Below are positions 1 through 4,560 of a DNA stretch of 5,411 nucleotides, one piece after another; position 1 is the stretch's first letter, and every line of letters starts with the position of its first letter. The notes beneath the pieces are model-generated. The model was not told where the DNA came from, ran no database searches, and saw only the letters and a program-made list of their open reading frames with translations. The position numbers and the translations under genes are program-made. Location: assembly GCA_003556835.1 (NCBI GenBank), contig PWQG01000266.1, positions 1 through 5,411 of the forward strand, in the 5' to 3' direction. This DNA is from Gammaproteobacteria bacterium. Its GTDB lineage: Bacteria > Pseudomonadota > Gammaproteobacteria > Pseudomonadales > Pseudohongiellaceae.

Positions 1-939
1 AACCCCTTCGCTGTGGATGAAGTAGCGGTCGTACAGGGTCTGCAGGCCCAGGTAGGTGAACTGGGTGTCTCGCTCGGCCTTCAGGGCCTCGCCCAGCACA
101 TCCAGATCGAATTCGAGCAGATGCGGTGACAGCAGGCCCAGCTCGACGCCTTTCTCGATATAGGGGCGCAGCACGGTCGGATACCGGTAGTTCATTTCCG
201 ATTGTGTGGCACTGTCGGTCAGACCCAGGAAGGAGAGGGTCTCGCTACGCAGGGAGTCGAGCAGCAGGCGGGCGGTGACCTGCGAATAATTCGGGTCCAC
301 TTCCACCATGGTGCGTGCGGTCATCACCGCCGAGGTGCGCACATCATCCAGGCTGACACCGGGGTACAGGTTCTTCAGGGTATCCTCGTAGATGCGGTCG
401 GGCTCGACCGCTTCCAGGCCCTGACAGGCTTCGTCAATGACGGTGCGCAGGCGCTGGGTGTCCAGTGGCGCTTCACTGCCGTCCGGCATGGTGACCGTAA
501 TGCCGCTGTCCTGTTTTGGCTCCTCGGAGGCGCGTTCCTGCTCGCGCATGCGCGCGTGTTCTTCGCGGTAGAGTACATAGGACCGGGCCACTTTCTGCTC
601 GCCGGTGCGCATCAGGGCCAGCTCGACCTGATCCTGGATCTCCTCGATGTGGATGGTGCCGCCCGAGGGCATACGCCGCTCGAAAATGGTACTGATCTGT
701 TGACCCAGTTTCGCCACCATTTCGCGGATTCGCGGCGAGGCGGCTGCGGTGCCGCCCTCGACCGCCAGATAGGCCTTGGTGATGGCGACCATGATCTTGG
801 ACTCATCATAGGGCACCAGGGCACCATTGCGCTTGATCACCCGGATCTGGCCGGGTGCACTGGCGGGACGGGCTTCCTGTTGTTGTCCTGCGGCGGGTGA
901 GGCGCTGCTGTGGCTCTGTTGGCGGATGTCGGTGTGCAT
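1..939 (-). CDS. nrdA: Ribonucleoside-diphosphate reductase, alpha (large) subunit, class Ia; N-terminal part, cut by window edge
   Basis: The first 313 codons of the catalytic subunit of aerobic ribonucleotide reductase, which reduces ribonucleoside diphosphates to deoxyribonucleotides together with the radical-generating subunit NrdB in the cytoplasm. The reading frame is open to the left edge, so the catalytic barrel and its cysteines lie outside. Two regulatory ATP-cone domains are visible: the first at about residues 30-125 (starts GQIRVIKRNGALVPY, includes MPSGGTIHIEEIQDQVE and ends in SYVLYREEHAR), the second at about 147-235 (from ITVTMPDGSEAP to TARLLLDSLR). The visible part ends in YDRYFIHSEG, the usual entry to the RNR core. 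Two tandem cones match the long P. aeruginosa-type NrdA (about 950 residues) rather than the one-cone E. coli protein (761). The start at 939 is preferred because GGAG lies 6 bases before it; an in-frame ATG at 951 has no good ribosome site. A probable nrdB would lie to the left, unseen. Confidence 0.97.
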   Translation of the reverse strand, partial: MHTDIRQQSHSSASPAAGQQQEARPASAPGQIRVIKRNGALVPYDESKIMVAITKAYLAVEGGTAAASPRIREMVAKLGQQISTIFERRMPSGGTIHIEEIQDQVELALMRTGEQKVARSYVLYREEHARMREQERASEEPKQDSGITVTMPDGSEAPLDTQRLRTVIDEACQGLEAVEPDRIYEDTLKNLYPGVSLDDVRTSAVMTARTMVEVDPNYSQVTARLLLDSLRSETLSFLGLTDSATQSEMNYRYPTVLRPYIEKGVELGLLSPHLLEFDLDVLGEALKAERDTQFTYLGLQTLYDRYFIHSEGV

Positions 940-945
940 TGCTTT

Positions 946-949
946 CTCC
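946..949 (-). promoter_or_regulatory. Ribosome binding site of nrdA
   Basis: GGAG on the minus strand, 6 bases before the ATG at 939. It lies just after the alternative in-frame ATG at 951 and so argues for 939 as the true start; the sequence before 951 has no purine-rich anti-16S match. Confidence 0.7.
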
Positions 950-964
950 ATGATTTTATTCTGG

Positions 965-1026
965 ATCCCATGGGCTGGGATTGGCAAAAAAAGGGGCTGC
1001 CCGGGCAGGCATGCGCAAAACATGCC
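965..1026 (-). other. nrdA leader with three inverted repeats and a U7 tract
   Basis: On the nrdA transcript, in order, there is a hairpin with 6-base arms GGCATG/CATGCC and a 7-base loop (1026-1008), a 12-base palindrome CTGCCCGGGCAG (1008-997), four Cs, seven Us (992-986), and a second hairpin with 6-base arms ATCCCA/TGGGAT and a 5-base loop (981-965). The last arm ends 25 bases before the start codon. The parts are seen directly; whether they form a terminator, an RNase site or nothing is unknown. The four Cs between palindrome and U tract make it a poor intrinsic terminator. Confidence 0.4.
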
Positions 1027-1053
1027 GTCGATCGATTCTGGCTTATGAGCTTA

Positions 1054-1100
1054 ATACAATATATAGGTTTTTTCGAGTGCGTAGGCACAAGATAGTGGTG
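1054..1100 (-). promoter_or_regulatory. Pair of NrdR-box-like sites, proximal to nrdA
   Basis: NrdR is the ATP/dATP-sensing repressor of ribonucleotide reductase genes; its published box is close to acaCwAtATaTwGtgT and usually occurs as a pair on the same face of the helix. Site 1054-1069 (ATACAATATATAGGTT) matches 13 of 16 positions with the whole central CwAtATaTwG core intact. Site 1085-1100 (GCACAAGATAGTGGTG) matches 10 of 16. Their starts are 31 bases apart, about three helical turns, the typical spacing. The second site overlaps the candidate -10 element of nrdA, which suits a repressor. Confidence 0.75.
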
Positions 1101-1117
1101 TTTGGCATGGCTTGCAA
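1089..1117 (-). promoter_or_regulatory. Candidate sigma-70 promoter of nrdA
   Basis: On the minus strand TTGCAA (1117-1112) is followed after 17 bases by TATCTT (1094-1089). Each hexamer matches 4 of 6 consensus bases and the spacing is optimal. Transcription would start near 1082, giving a leader of about 140 bases. The -10 lies inside the NrdR-like site 1085-1100, and the site 1054-1069 would fall just downstream of the start. Other TATA-like stretches nearby (for example within 1054-1069) lack a well-spaced -35, but the assignment is tentative. Confidence 0.4.
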
Positions 1118-1126
1118 GTGTTTTTT

Positions 1127-1148
1127 CTGTGGAAAAGCTGTGGAAAAG
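1127..1148 (-). promoter_or_regulatory. Tandem 11-bp repeat carrying two DnaA-like boxes
   Basis: The unit CTGTGGAAAAG occurs twice with no gap, a perfect tandem duplication of one helical turn. Each unit contains TTTTCCACA on the minus strand (1136-1128 and 1147-1139), one mismatch from the DnaA box TTATNCACA. The pair sits just upstream of the candidate nrdA promoter. E. coli nrdAB is known to be controlled by DnaA through boxes near its promoter, so a similar role here is likely but inferred. Confidence 0.6.
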
Positions 1149-1150
1149 AT

Positions 1151-1188
1151 TGTGTATATCTTGTGTTGTTGCACACTAGATGTAGTGT
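1151..1188 (-). promoter_or_regulatory. Second pair of NrdR-box-like sites, distal to nrdA
   Basis: Site 1173-1188 (ACACTAGATGTAGTGT) matches 14 of 16 positions of the NrdR box, including both outer ACAC and GTGT arms. Site 1151-1166 (TGTGTATATCTTGTGT) matches 11 of 16, with one half perfect. The two start 22 bases apart, about two helical turns. The stronger site abuts the perfect DnaA box at 1191-1199. Either this is a second NrdR operator or it is the main one and the proximal pair is auxiliary; the sequence alone does not decide. Confidence 0.6.
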
Positions 1189-1190
1189 TC

Positions 1191-1199
1191 TGTGGATAA
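1191..1199 (-). promoter_or_regulatory. Perfect DnaA box
   Basis: TTATCCACA on the minus strand matches the strong E. coli R1-type box TTATNCACA at every position. It lies 63 bases (about six helical turns) from the first unit of the tandem DnaA-like repeat. With only three boxes and an nrdA/argF setting, this is more likely a gene-regulatory site linking nrdA expression to replication initiation than a replication origin. Confidence 0.75.
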
Positions 1200-1206
1200 C
1201 TGCGGG

Positions 1207-1230
1207 TTACTGTGATGCGGGGCACAGTAA
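1207..1230. promoter_or_regulatory. Perfect 8-bp dyad resembling a CRP/Vfr site
   Basis: TTACTGTG and CACAGTAA form a perfect inverted repeat around an 8-base centre. The core TGTGA-N6-GCACA (1211-1226) matches 9 of 10 fixed bases of the CRP consensus TGTGA-N6-TCACA, which Pseudomonas Vfr also recognises. It lies about 130 bases upstream of the candidate nrdA start and 65 bases past the argF stop. It could instead act as an RNA hairpin after argF, but no T tract follows on either strand. Confidence 0.45.
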
Positions 1231-1285
1231 TGGGATGGCAGGCTTCAATGTATCATCGTGGCGGCTGGCCGTTCGCCCGACCGGA

Positions 1286-1305
1286 GCCGGGACGTCAGTC
1301 CCGGC
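1286..1305 (-). other. Stem-loop spanning the argF stop codon
   Basis: GCCGGGAC and GTCCCGGC form a perfect 8-base stem with a 4-base loop TGAC; the argF stop codon TGA is in the loop. No U tract follows on the minus strand, so it is not a standard intrinsic terminator. It may protect or process the 3' end of the argF message, or be part of a Rho-dependent end; this is inference. Confidence 0.45.
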
Positions 1306-2197
1306 AACAGAGAAATTCCAGCAGGGCTTTCTGCGCGTGAAGGCGATTTTCGGCCTCATCCCAGACCACGCTGTCGGCGGCGTCGAGCAGTTCGGCCGAG
1401 ACTTCTTCGCCCCGGTGCGCCGGCAGGCAGTGCATGAACAGGGCATCGCTTGCGGCATGGGCCATCAGTTCATGGTTGACCTGAAACCCCTCGAAACTGC
1501 GCAGGCGCTCTAGCGATTCATCTTCCTGGCCCATTGAAGCCCAGACATCGGTGACCACCAGATGGCTGTCACGCACGGCGGCCACCGGATCGCGCAGGAT
1601 CTGTACCCGGTCGGCATTGGCTTCCACCAGATCGGCGCGCGGTTCAAAGCCTTCCGGGCAGGCAATGCGCAGCTCGAAATCGAATTGCCGGGCGGCATTG
1701 ATATAGGAGTGGCACATATTGTGGCCATCTCCCACCCAGGTCACCGTCTTGCCGGCAATATCCCCCCGGTGTTCAAAGAAGGTCTGCATATCGGCCAGCA
1801 ACTGGCAGGGATGGTAATCATCGGTCAGGGAGTTGATCACCGGCACCCGTGAATGCTGTGCGAACAGTTCCAGGCTGGCGTGGGAAAAGGTGCGGATGGT
1901 GATCACATCCACCATGCGCGAAAGCACCCGGGCGCTGTCTTCCAGTGGCTCACCACGGCCCAGTTGCGTGTCCGAGGGCGAGAGGAAGAGGGCGCTGCCG
2001 CCCATCTGGTTCATGGCCACTTCAAAGGAGACACGTGTGCGGGTCGAGGATTTCTCGAAAATCATGCCCAGGGTTCGATTCTTCATCGACTCGTCCCGCA
2101 GGTCGGGGCTGTTCTTCAGGGCGATGGCATGCTTGATGATGTTGCGCAGCTCATCCGGGCTGCAATCGAGCAGGGTCAGGAAGTGTCTTGTGGCCAT
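1295..2197 (-). CDS. argF: Ornithine carbamoyltransferase (anabolic)
   Basis: Transfers the carbamoyl group of carbamoyl phosphate to ornithine to make citrulline, the sixth step of arginine synthesis, in the cytoplasm as a trimer. All signature motifs are present in a 300-residue protein, close to the usual 300-335: STRTR at 51-55 (carbamoyl phosphate binding), HPCQ at 129-132, DVWASMG at 217-223 (ornithine loop) and MHCLPAHRG at 255-263 with the active-site cysteine 257. The N-terminus RHFLTLLDCSPDEL and the run EKSSTRTRVSFE look like the P. aeruginosa anabolic ArgF rather than the catabolic ArcB, and no arc genes are nearby. The ATG at 2197 fits family starts, but its ribosome site is weak (GAAAGG 11 bases away). 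The gene stands alone, divergent from grxD, with its own probable promoter. No convincing ArgR operator was seen. Confidence 0.97.
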   Translation of the reverse strand: MATRHFLTLLDCSPDELRNIIKHAIALKNSPDLRDESMKNRTLGMIFEKSSTRTRVSFEVAMNQMGGSALFLSPSDTQLGRGEPLEDSARVLSRMVDVITIRTFSHASLELFAQHSRVPVINSLTDDYHPCQLLADMQTFFEHRGDIAGKTVTWVGDGHNMCHSYINAARQFDFELRIACPEGFEPRADLVEANADRVQILRDPVAAVRDSHLVVTDVWASMGQEDESLERLRSFEGFQVNHELMAHAASDALFMHCLPAHRGEEVSAELLDAADSVVWDEAENRLHAQKALLEFLCCRD

Positions 2198-2245
2198 GGT
2201 CTCGGGCGCCTTTCACCTTGTTCGGGCCGGATCGTGCCGGCATTG

Positions 2246-2276
2246 AAATACAAAGGGGGCAGCCAGTGCCGCCCCC
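2246..2276 (-). terminator. Terminator-like hairpin in the argF leader (possible attenuator)
   Basis: On the minus strand GGGGGCGGC and GCTGCCCCC (2276-2255) can form a 9-base stem (one G-U pair) with a 4-base loop ACTG, directly followed by TTTGTATTT (2254-2246). This has the form of an intrinsic terminator, yet no minus-strand gene lies upstream of it: it sits between the candidate argF promoter (2292-2320) and the argF start at 2197. It may therefore attenuate argF or shield it from stray transcription. No clear alternative antiterminator pairing was found. Confidence 0.5.
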
Positions 2277-2291
2277 GATCGCAAGTGGGTC

Positions 2292-2320
2292 ATAATATAG
2301 TGTTGCGGCAGCGGCGGCAA
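2292..2320 (-). promoter_or_regulatory. Candidate sigma-70 promoter of argF
   Basis: On the minus strand TTGCCG (2320-2315) and TATTAT (2297-2292) are 17 bases apart; the hexamers match 4 of 6 and 5 of 6 consensus bases. Transcription would start near 2285, giving a leader of about 88 bases that includes the terminator-like hairpin. No better promoter was seen between the hairpin and the argF start. Confidence 0.5.
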
Positions 2321-2349
2321 TTCCCCCACAAAAGTGCCGGTCTTTCATG

Positions 2350-2355
2350 TAGAAT
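2350..2355 (+). promoter_or_regulatory. Possible -10 element of grxD
   Basis: TAGAAT matches 5 of 6 bases of the -10 consensus, 51 bases before the chosen grxD start. No clear -35 is found at 16-18 bases upstream, so the assignment is weak. Confidence 0.25.
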
Positions 2356-2406
2356 ACTGCCGATTCAAACCCTGTGAATTCGCAACACGAAAAGGTGAAG
2401 CAGCCA

Positions 2407-2739
2407 ATGAGCATTGAAGATACCATCCGAGACCAGATCAAGAGCAACAGCATCCTGCTGTACATGAAGGGCTCGCCGGAAGCGCCTCAGTGCGGCTTTT
2501 CGGCCCAGGCAGTGCAGTGCCTGATGGGTTGCGGGCAGCGGTTTGCCTATGTCGACGTGCTGGCCAACCCGGACGTACGCTCCACCTTGCCGCAGGTGGC
2601 CAACTGGCCGACTTTTCCACAACTGTGGATCGACGGTGAGCTGGTCGGTGGCTGTGACATCATTGTCGACCTGTATGAAAAAGGTGAACTGAAGACCCTG
2701 GTGGACGACTCCACTGGCGCCCAGCAGCCGGCGCAGTGA
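2407..2739 (+). CDS. grxD: Monothiol glutaredoxin, Grx4 family
   Basis: A 110-residue CGFS-type glutaredoxin that binds a glutathione-coordinated [2Fe-2S] cluster as a dimer, or pairs with BolA proteins, and serves in iron-sulfur cluster delivery and iron homeostasis. Visible features: the active-site CGFS at 29-32, the run LLYMKGSP before it, WPTFPQLW at 67-74 with the cis-proline glutathione-binding loop, and GGCD at 81-84. Length agrees with E. coli GrxD (115). The start at 2407 is chosen because MSIEDTI aligns with the family N-terminus and AAGGTGAAG lies upstream; an in-frame GTG at 2374 would add 11 residues with no ribosome site. It is divergent from argF and converges on rnt with a 15-base gap that holds no clear terminator. 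From memory, P. aeruginosa has bacterioferritin-type genes between rnt and grxD; here they are absent. Confidence 0.97.
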   Translation: MSIEDTIRDQIKSNSILLYMKGSPEAPQCGFSAQAVQCLMGCGQRFAYVDVLANPDVRSTLPQVANWPTFPQLWIDGELVGGCDIIVDLYEKGELKTLVDDSTGAQQPAQ

Positions 2740-2754
2740 TTCCAGCGGGCGGGA

Positions 2755-3399
2755 TCAGTAGGGCGGCCAGCCGCCCATGTCCCGCCAACGATTGACGATG
2801 CCGCAGAACAGCTCGGCGGTTTTCTCGGCATCGTAGCGGGCGGAATGGGCTTCCCGGCTGTCAAAGTTGATGCCTGCCGCCTCGCAGGCCCGCGCCAACA
2901 CGGTCTGACCATAGGCAAGGCCGCTCAATGTGGCCGTGTCAAAGCTGGAGAAGGGGTGGAAAGGATTGCGCTTGAGCTCCTGCCTCTCGGTGGCCGCATT
3001 GATGAAGCCATGGTCAAAATGGGCATTGTGCGCCACCAGCACCGCCCGTTTGCAGTGATTGGCTTTCATCGCCTTGCGGATGATACGGAACAGCTCCTGA
3101 AAAACTTCATGCTCGGACCGCGCCACCCGCAATGGGTGCCAGGGATCGATGCCGGTGAACTTGAGGGCCGCATCCTCGATATTGGAGCCCTCGAAAGGCT
3201 TGATACGGTGGAAGTAACTCTGTTCCTCGGCCAGTGTGCCGTATTCGTCCATACCCAGGATCACCGCGCCGATCTCCAGGATGGCATCGGTTTTGGCATT
3301 GAAGCCACCGCATTCGATATCCACCACCACCGGCAGATAGCCCCGGAAACGCTCGGCAATCAGTGAGCGGCTTGATTCGTATTCCCTGTCGTCAGACAT
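2755..3399 (-). CDS. rnt: Ribonuclease T
   Basis: A DEDDh 3'-5' exoribonuclease that trims tRNA CCA ends and matures the 3' ends of 5S, 23S and small stable RNAs; it acts as a homodimer in the cytoplasm. The 214-residue product matches the E. coli length (215). The catalytic set is intact: D27 and E29 in VVVDIECGGFNAKTDA (Exo I), D129 in AHNAHFDH (Exo II), and H185 and D190 in AHSARYDAEKTA (Exo III); NPFHPFSSFDT and the C-terminal GGWP are also family-typical. The ATG at 3399 is preferred because AGGGAG lies 4 bases before it and MSDD resembles the E. coli start; a longer in-frame start at 3441 would add 14 residues inside pyrC. The gene overlaps the pyrC end by 8 bases, so the two are probably co-transcribed and translationally coupled. 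Confidence 0.97.
   Translation of the reverse strand: MSDDREYESSRSLIAERFRGYLPVVVDIECGGFNAKTDAILEIGAVILGMDEYGTLAEEQSYFHRIKPFEGSNIEDAALKFTGIDPWHPLRVARSEHEVFQELFRIIRKAMKANHCKRAVLVAHNAHFDHGFINAATERQELKRNPFHPFSSFDTATLSGLAYGQTVLARACEAAGINFDSREAHSARYDAEKTAELFCGIVNRWRDMGGWPPY
3392..3399 (-). other. 8-base pyrC/rnt overlap (translational coupling)
   Basis: The sequence ATGTCTGA contains the rnt start codon and, in another frame, the pyrC stop codon TGA. The rnt ribosome site AGGGAG (3409-3404) is inside pyrC. Such an overlap suggests that ribosomes finishing pyrC help to start rnt. Confidence 0.8.
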
Positions 3400-4444
3400 G
3401 TGACTCCCTGTTTTTCTGTACCTGCCATTGTACTGTTTCACCGGCCCGTAGTGGCACCAGTTCGCGGTCGCCGAAACGGCAGCTTGCCGGCACCGTCCAT
3501 GCTTCCTTTATGAGCGTGAGCTGATCGCGGTTCCGCGGCATACCGTAAAAGGCCGGACCAAAGTGGGAGGCAAAGCCCTCCAGGCGATCGAGTGCACCAG
3601 CCTGTTCGAAGGCTTCGGCATACAGGGGCAGGGCGGCCAGGGCCGTGTAACAGCCTGCGCAGCCGCAGGCGCTTTCCTTGTCCCCGCGCGCATGTGGAGC
3701 CGAATCGGTGCCGAGGAAAAATTTGGGATTGCCGCTGGTCGCTGCCTCGATCAATGCCAGCTGATGCCGGTTACGCTTGAGCACCGGCAGGCAGTACAGA
3801 TGCGGCCGGATGCCACCGACGAGCATGTCGTTGCGGTTGTACAACAGATGGTGTGCCGTGATGGTGGCAGCAATCCGGTCGTTGTTGTCTCGCACGAATG
3901 CCACGGCCTGCTCCGTGGTGATGTGTTCCAGCACGATTTTCAGCGCCGGCAGGCGGCGATGCAGTGGTTCCAGGATTTCGTCGATGAACACCGCTTCGCG
4001 GTCGAAAATGTCGATTTCCGGCCGCGTGACCTCGCCATGCACCAGCAGCGGCATGCCCAGGTCGGCCATGGCCTGCAGGGCGGGAATGATGTGCTGGATA
4101 TCGGTCACACCGCTGTCGGAATTGGTGGTGGCGCCCGCCGGATACAGTTTTGCGGCGCTGATCAGGCCACTGGCGCGGGCTTCGCGGATATCATCCGCGC
4201 TGGTCCGGTCGGTCAGGTACAGGGTCATCAATGGCTCGAAATCGCTACCCTCGGGCAGCGCGTCAAGAATGCGCTGTCGGTAGTTCAGCGCCTGTTCCGC
4301 TGTGGTCACCGGTGGTTGCAGGTTGGGCATGATGATGGCCCGGCTAAAAACGCTCGCACTGTGCGCCACCACATCCGCCATGGCGGCGCCGTCGCGCAGG
4401 TGCAGATGCCAGTCATCCGGTCGCGTCAGGGTGATCTGCTGCAT
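3392..4444 (-). CDS. pyrC: Dihydroorotase
   Basis: Cyclises carbamoyl aspartate to dihydroorotate, the third step of pyrimidine synthesis, in the cytoplasm, with a binuclear zinc centre. The 350-residue protein is the short class II (E. coli-like, 348) form. Metal and catalytic residues are all visible: H13 and H15 in WHLHLRDG, the carbamylated lysine K99 in AAKLYPAGATTNS, H136 in LLVHGEVT, H174 in LEHITT and D247 in FLGTDSAPHA. The cluster CGCAGC at 260-265 is also family-typical. The ATG at 4444 gives the usual N-terminus (QITLTRPDDWH); AAGGA lies 10 bases upstream. It leads an operon with rnt, whose ATG lies inside its last codons, and is divergent from motY. No obvious pyrC promoter or C-tract regulatory leader was recognised. 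Confidence 0.98.
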   Translation of the reverse strand: MQQITLTRPDDWHLHLRDGAAMADVVAHSASVFSRAIIMPNLQPPVTTAEQALNYRQRILDALPEGSDFEPLMTLYLTDRTSADDIREARASGLISAAKLYPAGATTNSDSGVTDIQHIIPALQAMADLGMPLLVHGEVTRPEIDIFDREAVFIDEILEPLHRRLPALKIVLEHITTEQAVAFVRDNNDRIAATITAHHLLYNRNDMLVGGIRPHLYCLPVLKRNRHQLALIEAATSGNPKFFLGTDSAPHARGDKESACGCAGCYTALAALPLYAEAFEQAGALDRLEGFASHFGPAFYGMPRNRDQLTLIKEAWTVPASCRFGDRELVPLRAGETVQWQVQKNRESHV

Positions 4445-4479
4445 GCAATCGGGGTCCTTGTCCAGTCAGGAGGTCCAGT

Positions 4480-4506
4480 TAAAGTAAGTCGTCCGCCCGC
4501 CGATAC
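4480..4506 (+). promoter_or_regulatory. Sigma-28 (FliA) promoter of motY
   Basis: TAAAGTAA (4480-4487), 11 bases, then GCCGATAC (4499-4506). This is close to the sigma-28 consensus TAAAGTTT-N11-GCCGATAA: 13 of 16 bases match and the spacing is exact. Transcription would start near 4512-4514 and run into motY, a flagellar motor gene, so class III flagellar control is well supported. It lies in the space shared with the divergent pyrC start. Confidence 0.85.
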
Positions 4507-4560
4507 CGGAACAGTATGTGGCGGATGATGTTCCGTTGGTCGCCGGTACCGGGAAAGCAG

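Larger units (their letters stand above)
940..1294 (-). other. Intergenic control region between argF and nrdA
   Basis: This 355-base stretch holds no credible gene on either strand: the open frames seen are short and have no ribosome sites or family features. It is AT-rich between about 1050 and 1200, unlike the flanking genes. Going from argF towards nrdA it carries the dyad at 1207-1230, a perfect DnaA box (1191-1199), NrdR-like boxes (1173-1188, 1151-1166), two tandem DnaA-like boxes (1127-1148), a candidate promoter (1089-1117), two further NrdR-like boxes (1085-1100, 1054-1069), then a leader with inverted repeats and a U7 tract. The gene-free length and site density suggest nrdA is under layered control. 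Confidence 0.85.

Noticed and set aside
202..900. Long plus-strand open frame opposite nrdA
   Set aside because: It is the antisense shadow of a strongly conserved nrdA frame, with a low-complexity composition and no family motif.
1127..1199. Replication origin
   Set aside because: Only one perfect and two imperfect DnaA boxes, no adjacent dnaA/dnaN/gidA-type genes and no AT-rich 13-mer array recognised; DnaA control of nrdA explains the sites.
1207..1230. LexA (SOS) box reading of the TTACTGTG/CACAGTAA dyad
   Set aside because: The gammaproteobacterial LexA box needs CTGT-N8-ACAG; here the spacing between CTGT and ACAG is 10 bases, so the geometry is wrong.
2213..2293. 26-codon minus-strand open frame before argF as a leader peptide
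   Set aside because: Its ATG lies within the candidate -10 element and so would not be transcribed from that promoter; it has no ribosome site and no run of arginine codons.
2613..2629. Head-to-head DnaA-like boxes (TTTTCCACA and TGTGGATCG)
   Set aside because: They lie inside the grxD coding sequence and encode the conserved TFPQLWIDG stretch; protein conservation explains them and they match the box imperfectly.
2761..2776. GGGCGG/CCGCCC hairpin as a terminator between grxD and rnt
   Set aside because: No T tract follows on the plus strand, and the bases encode the conserved GGWP end of RNase T.
3563..4528. Long plus-strand open frame opposite pyrC
   Set aside because: It mirrors the codon pattern of pyrC, whose catalytic residues are all present on the other strand; no recognisable motif or ribosome site.
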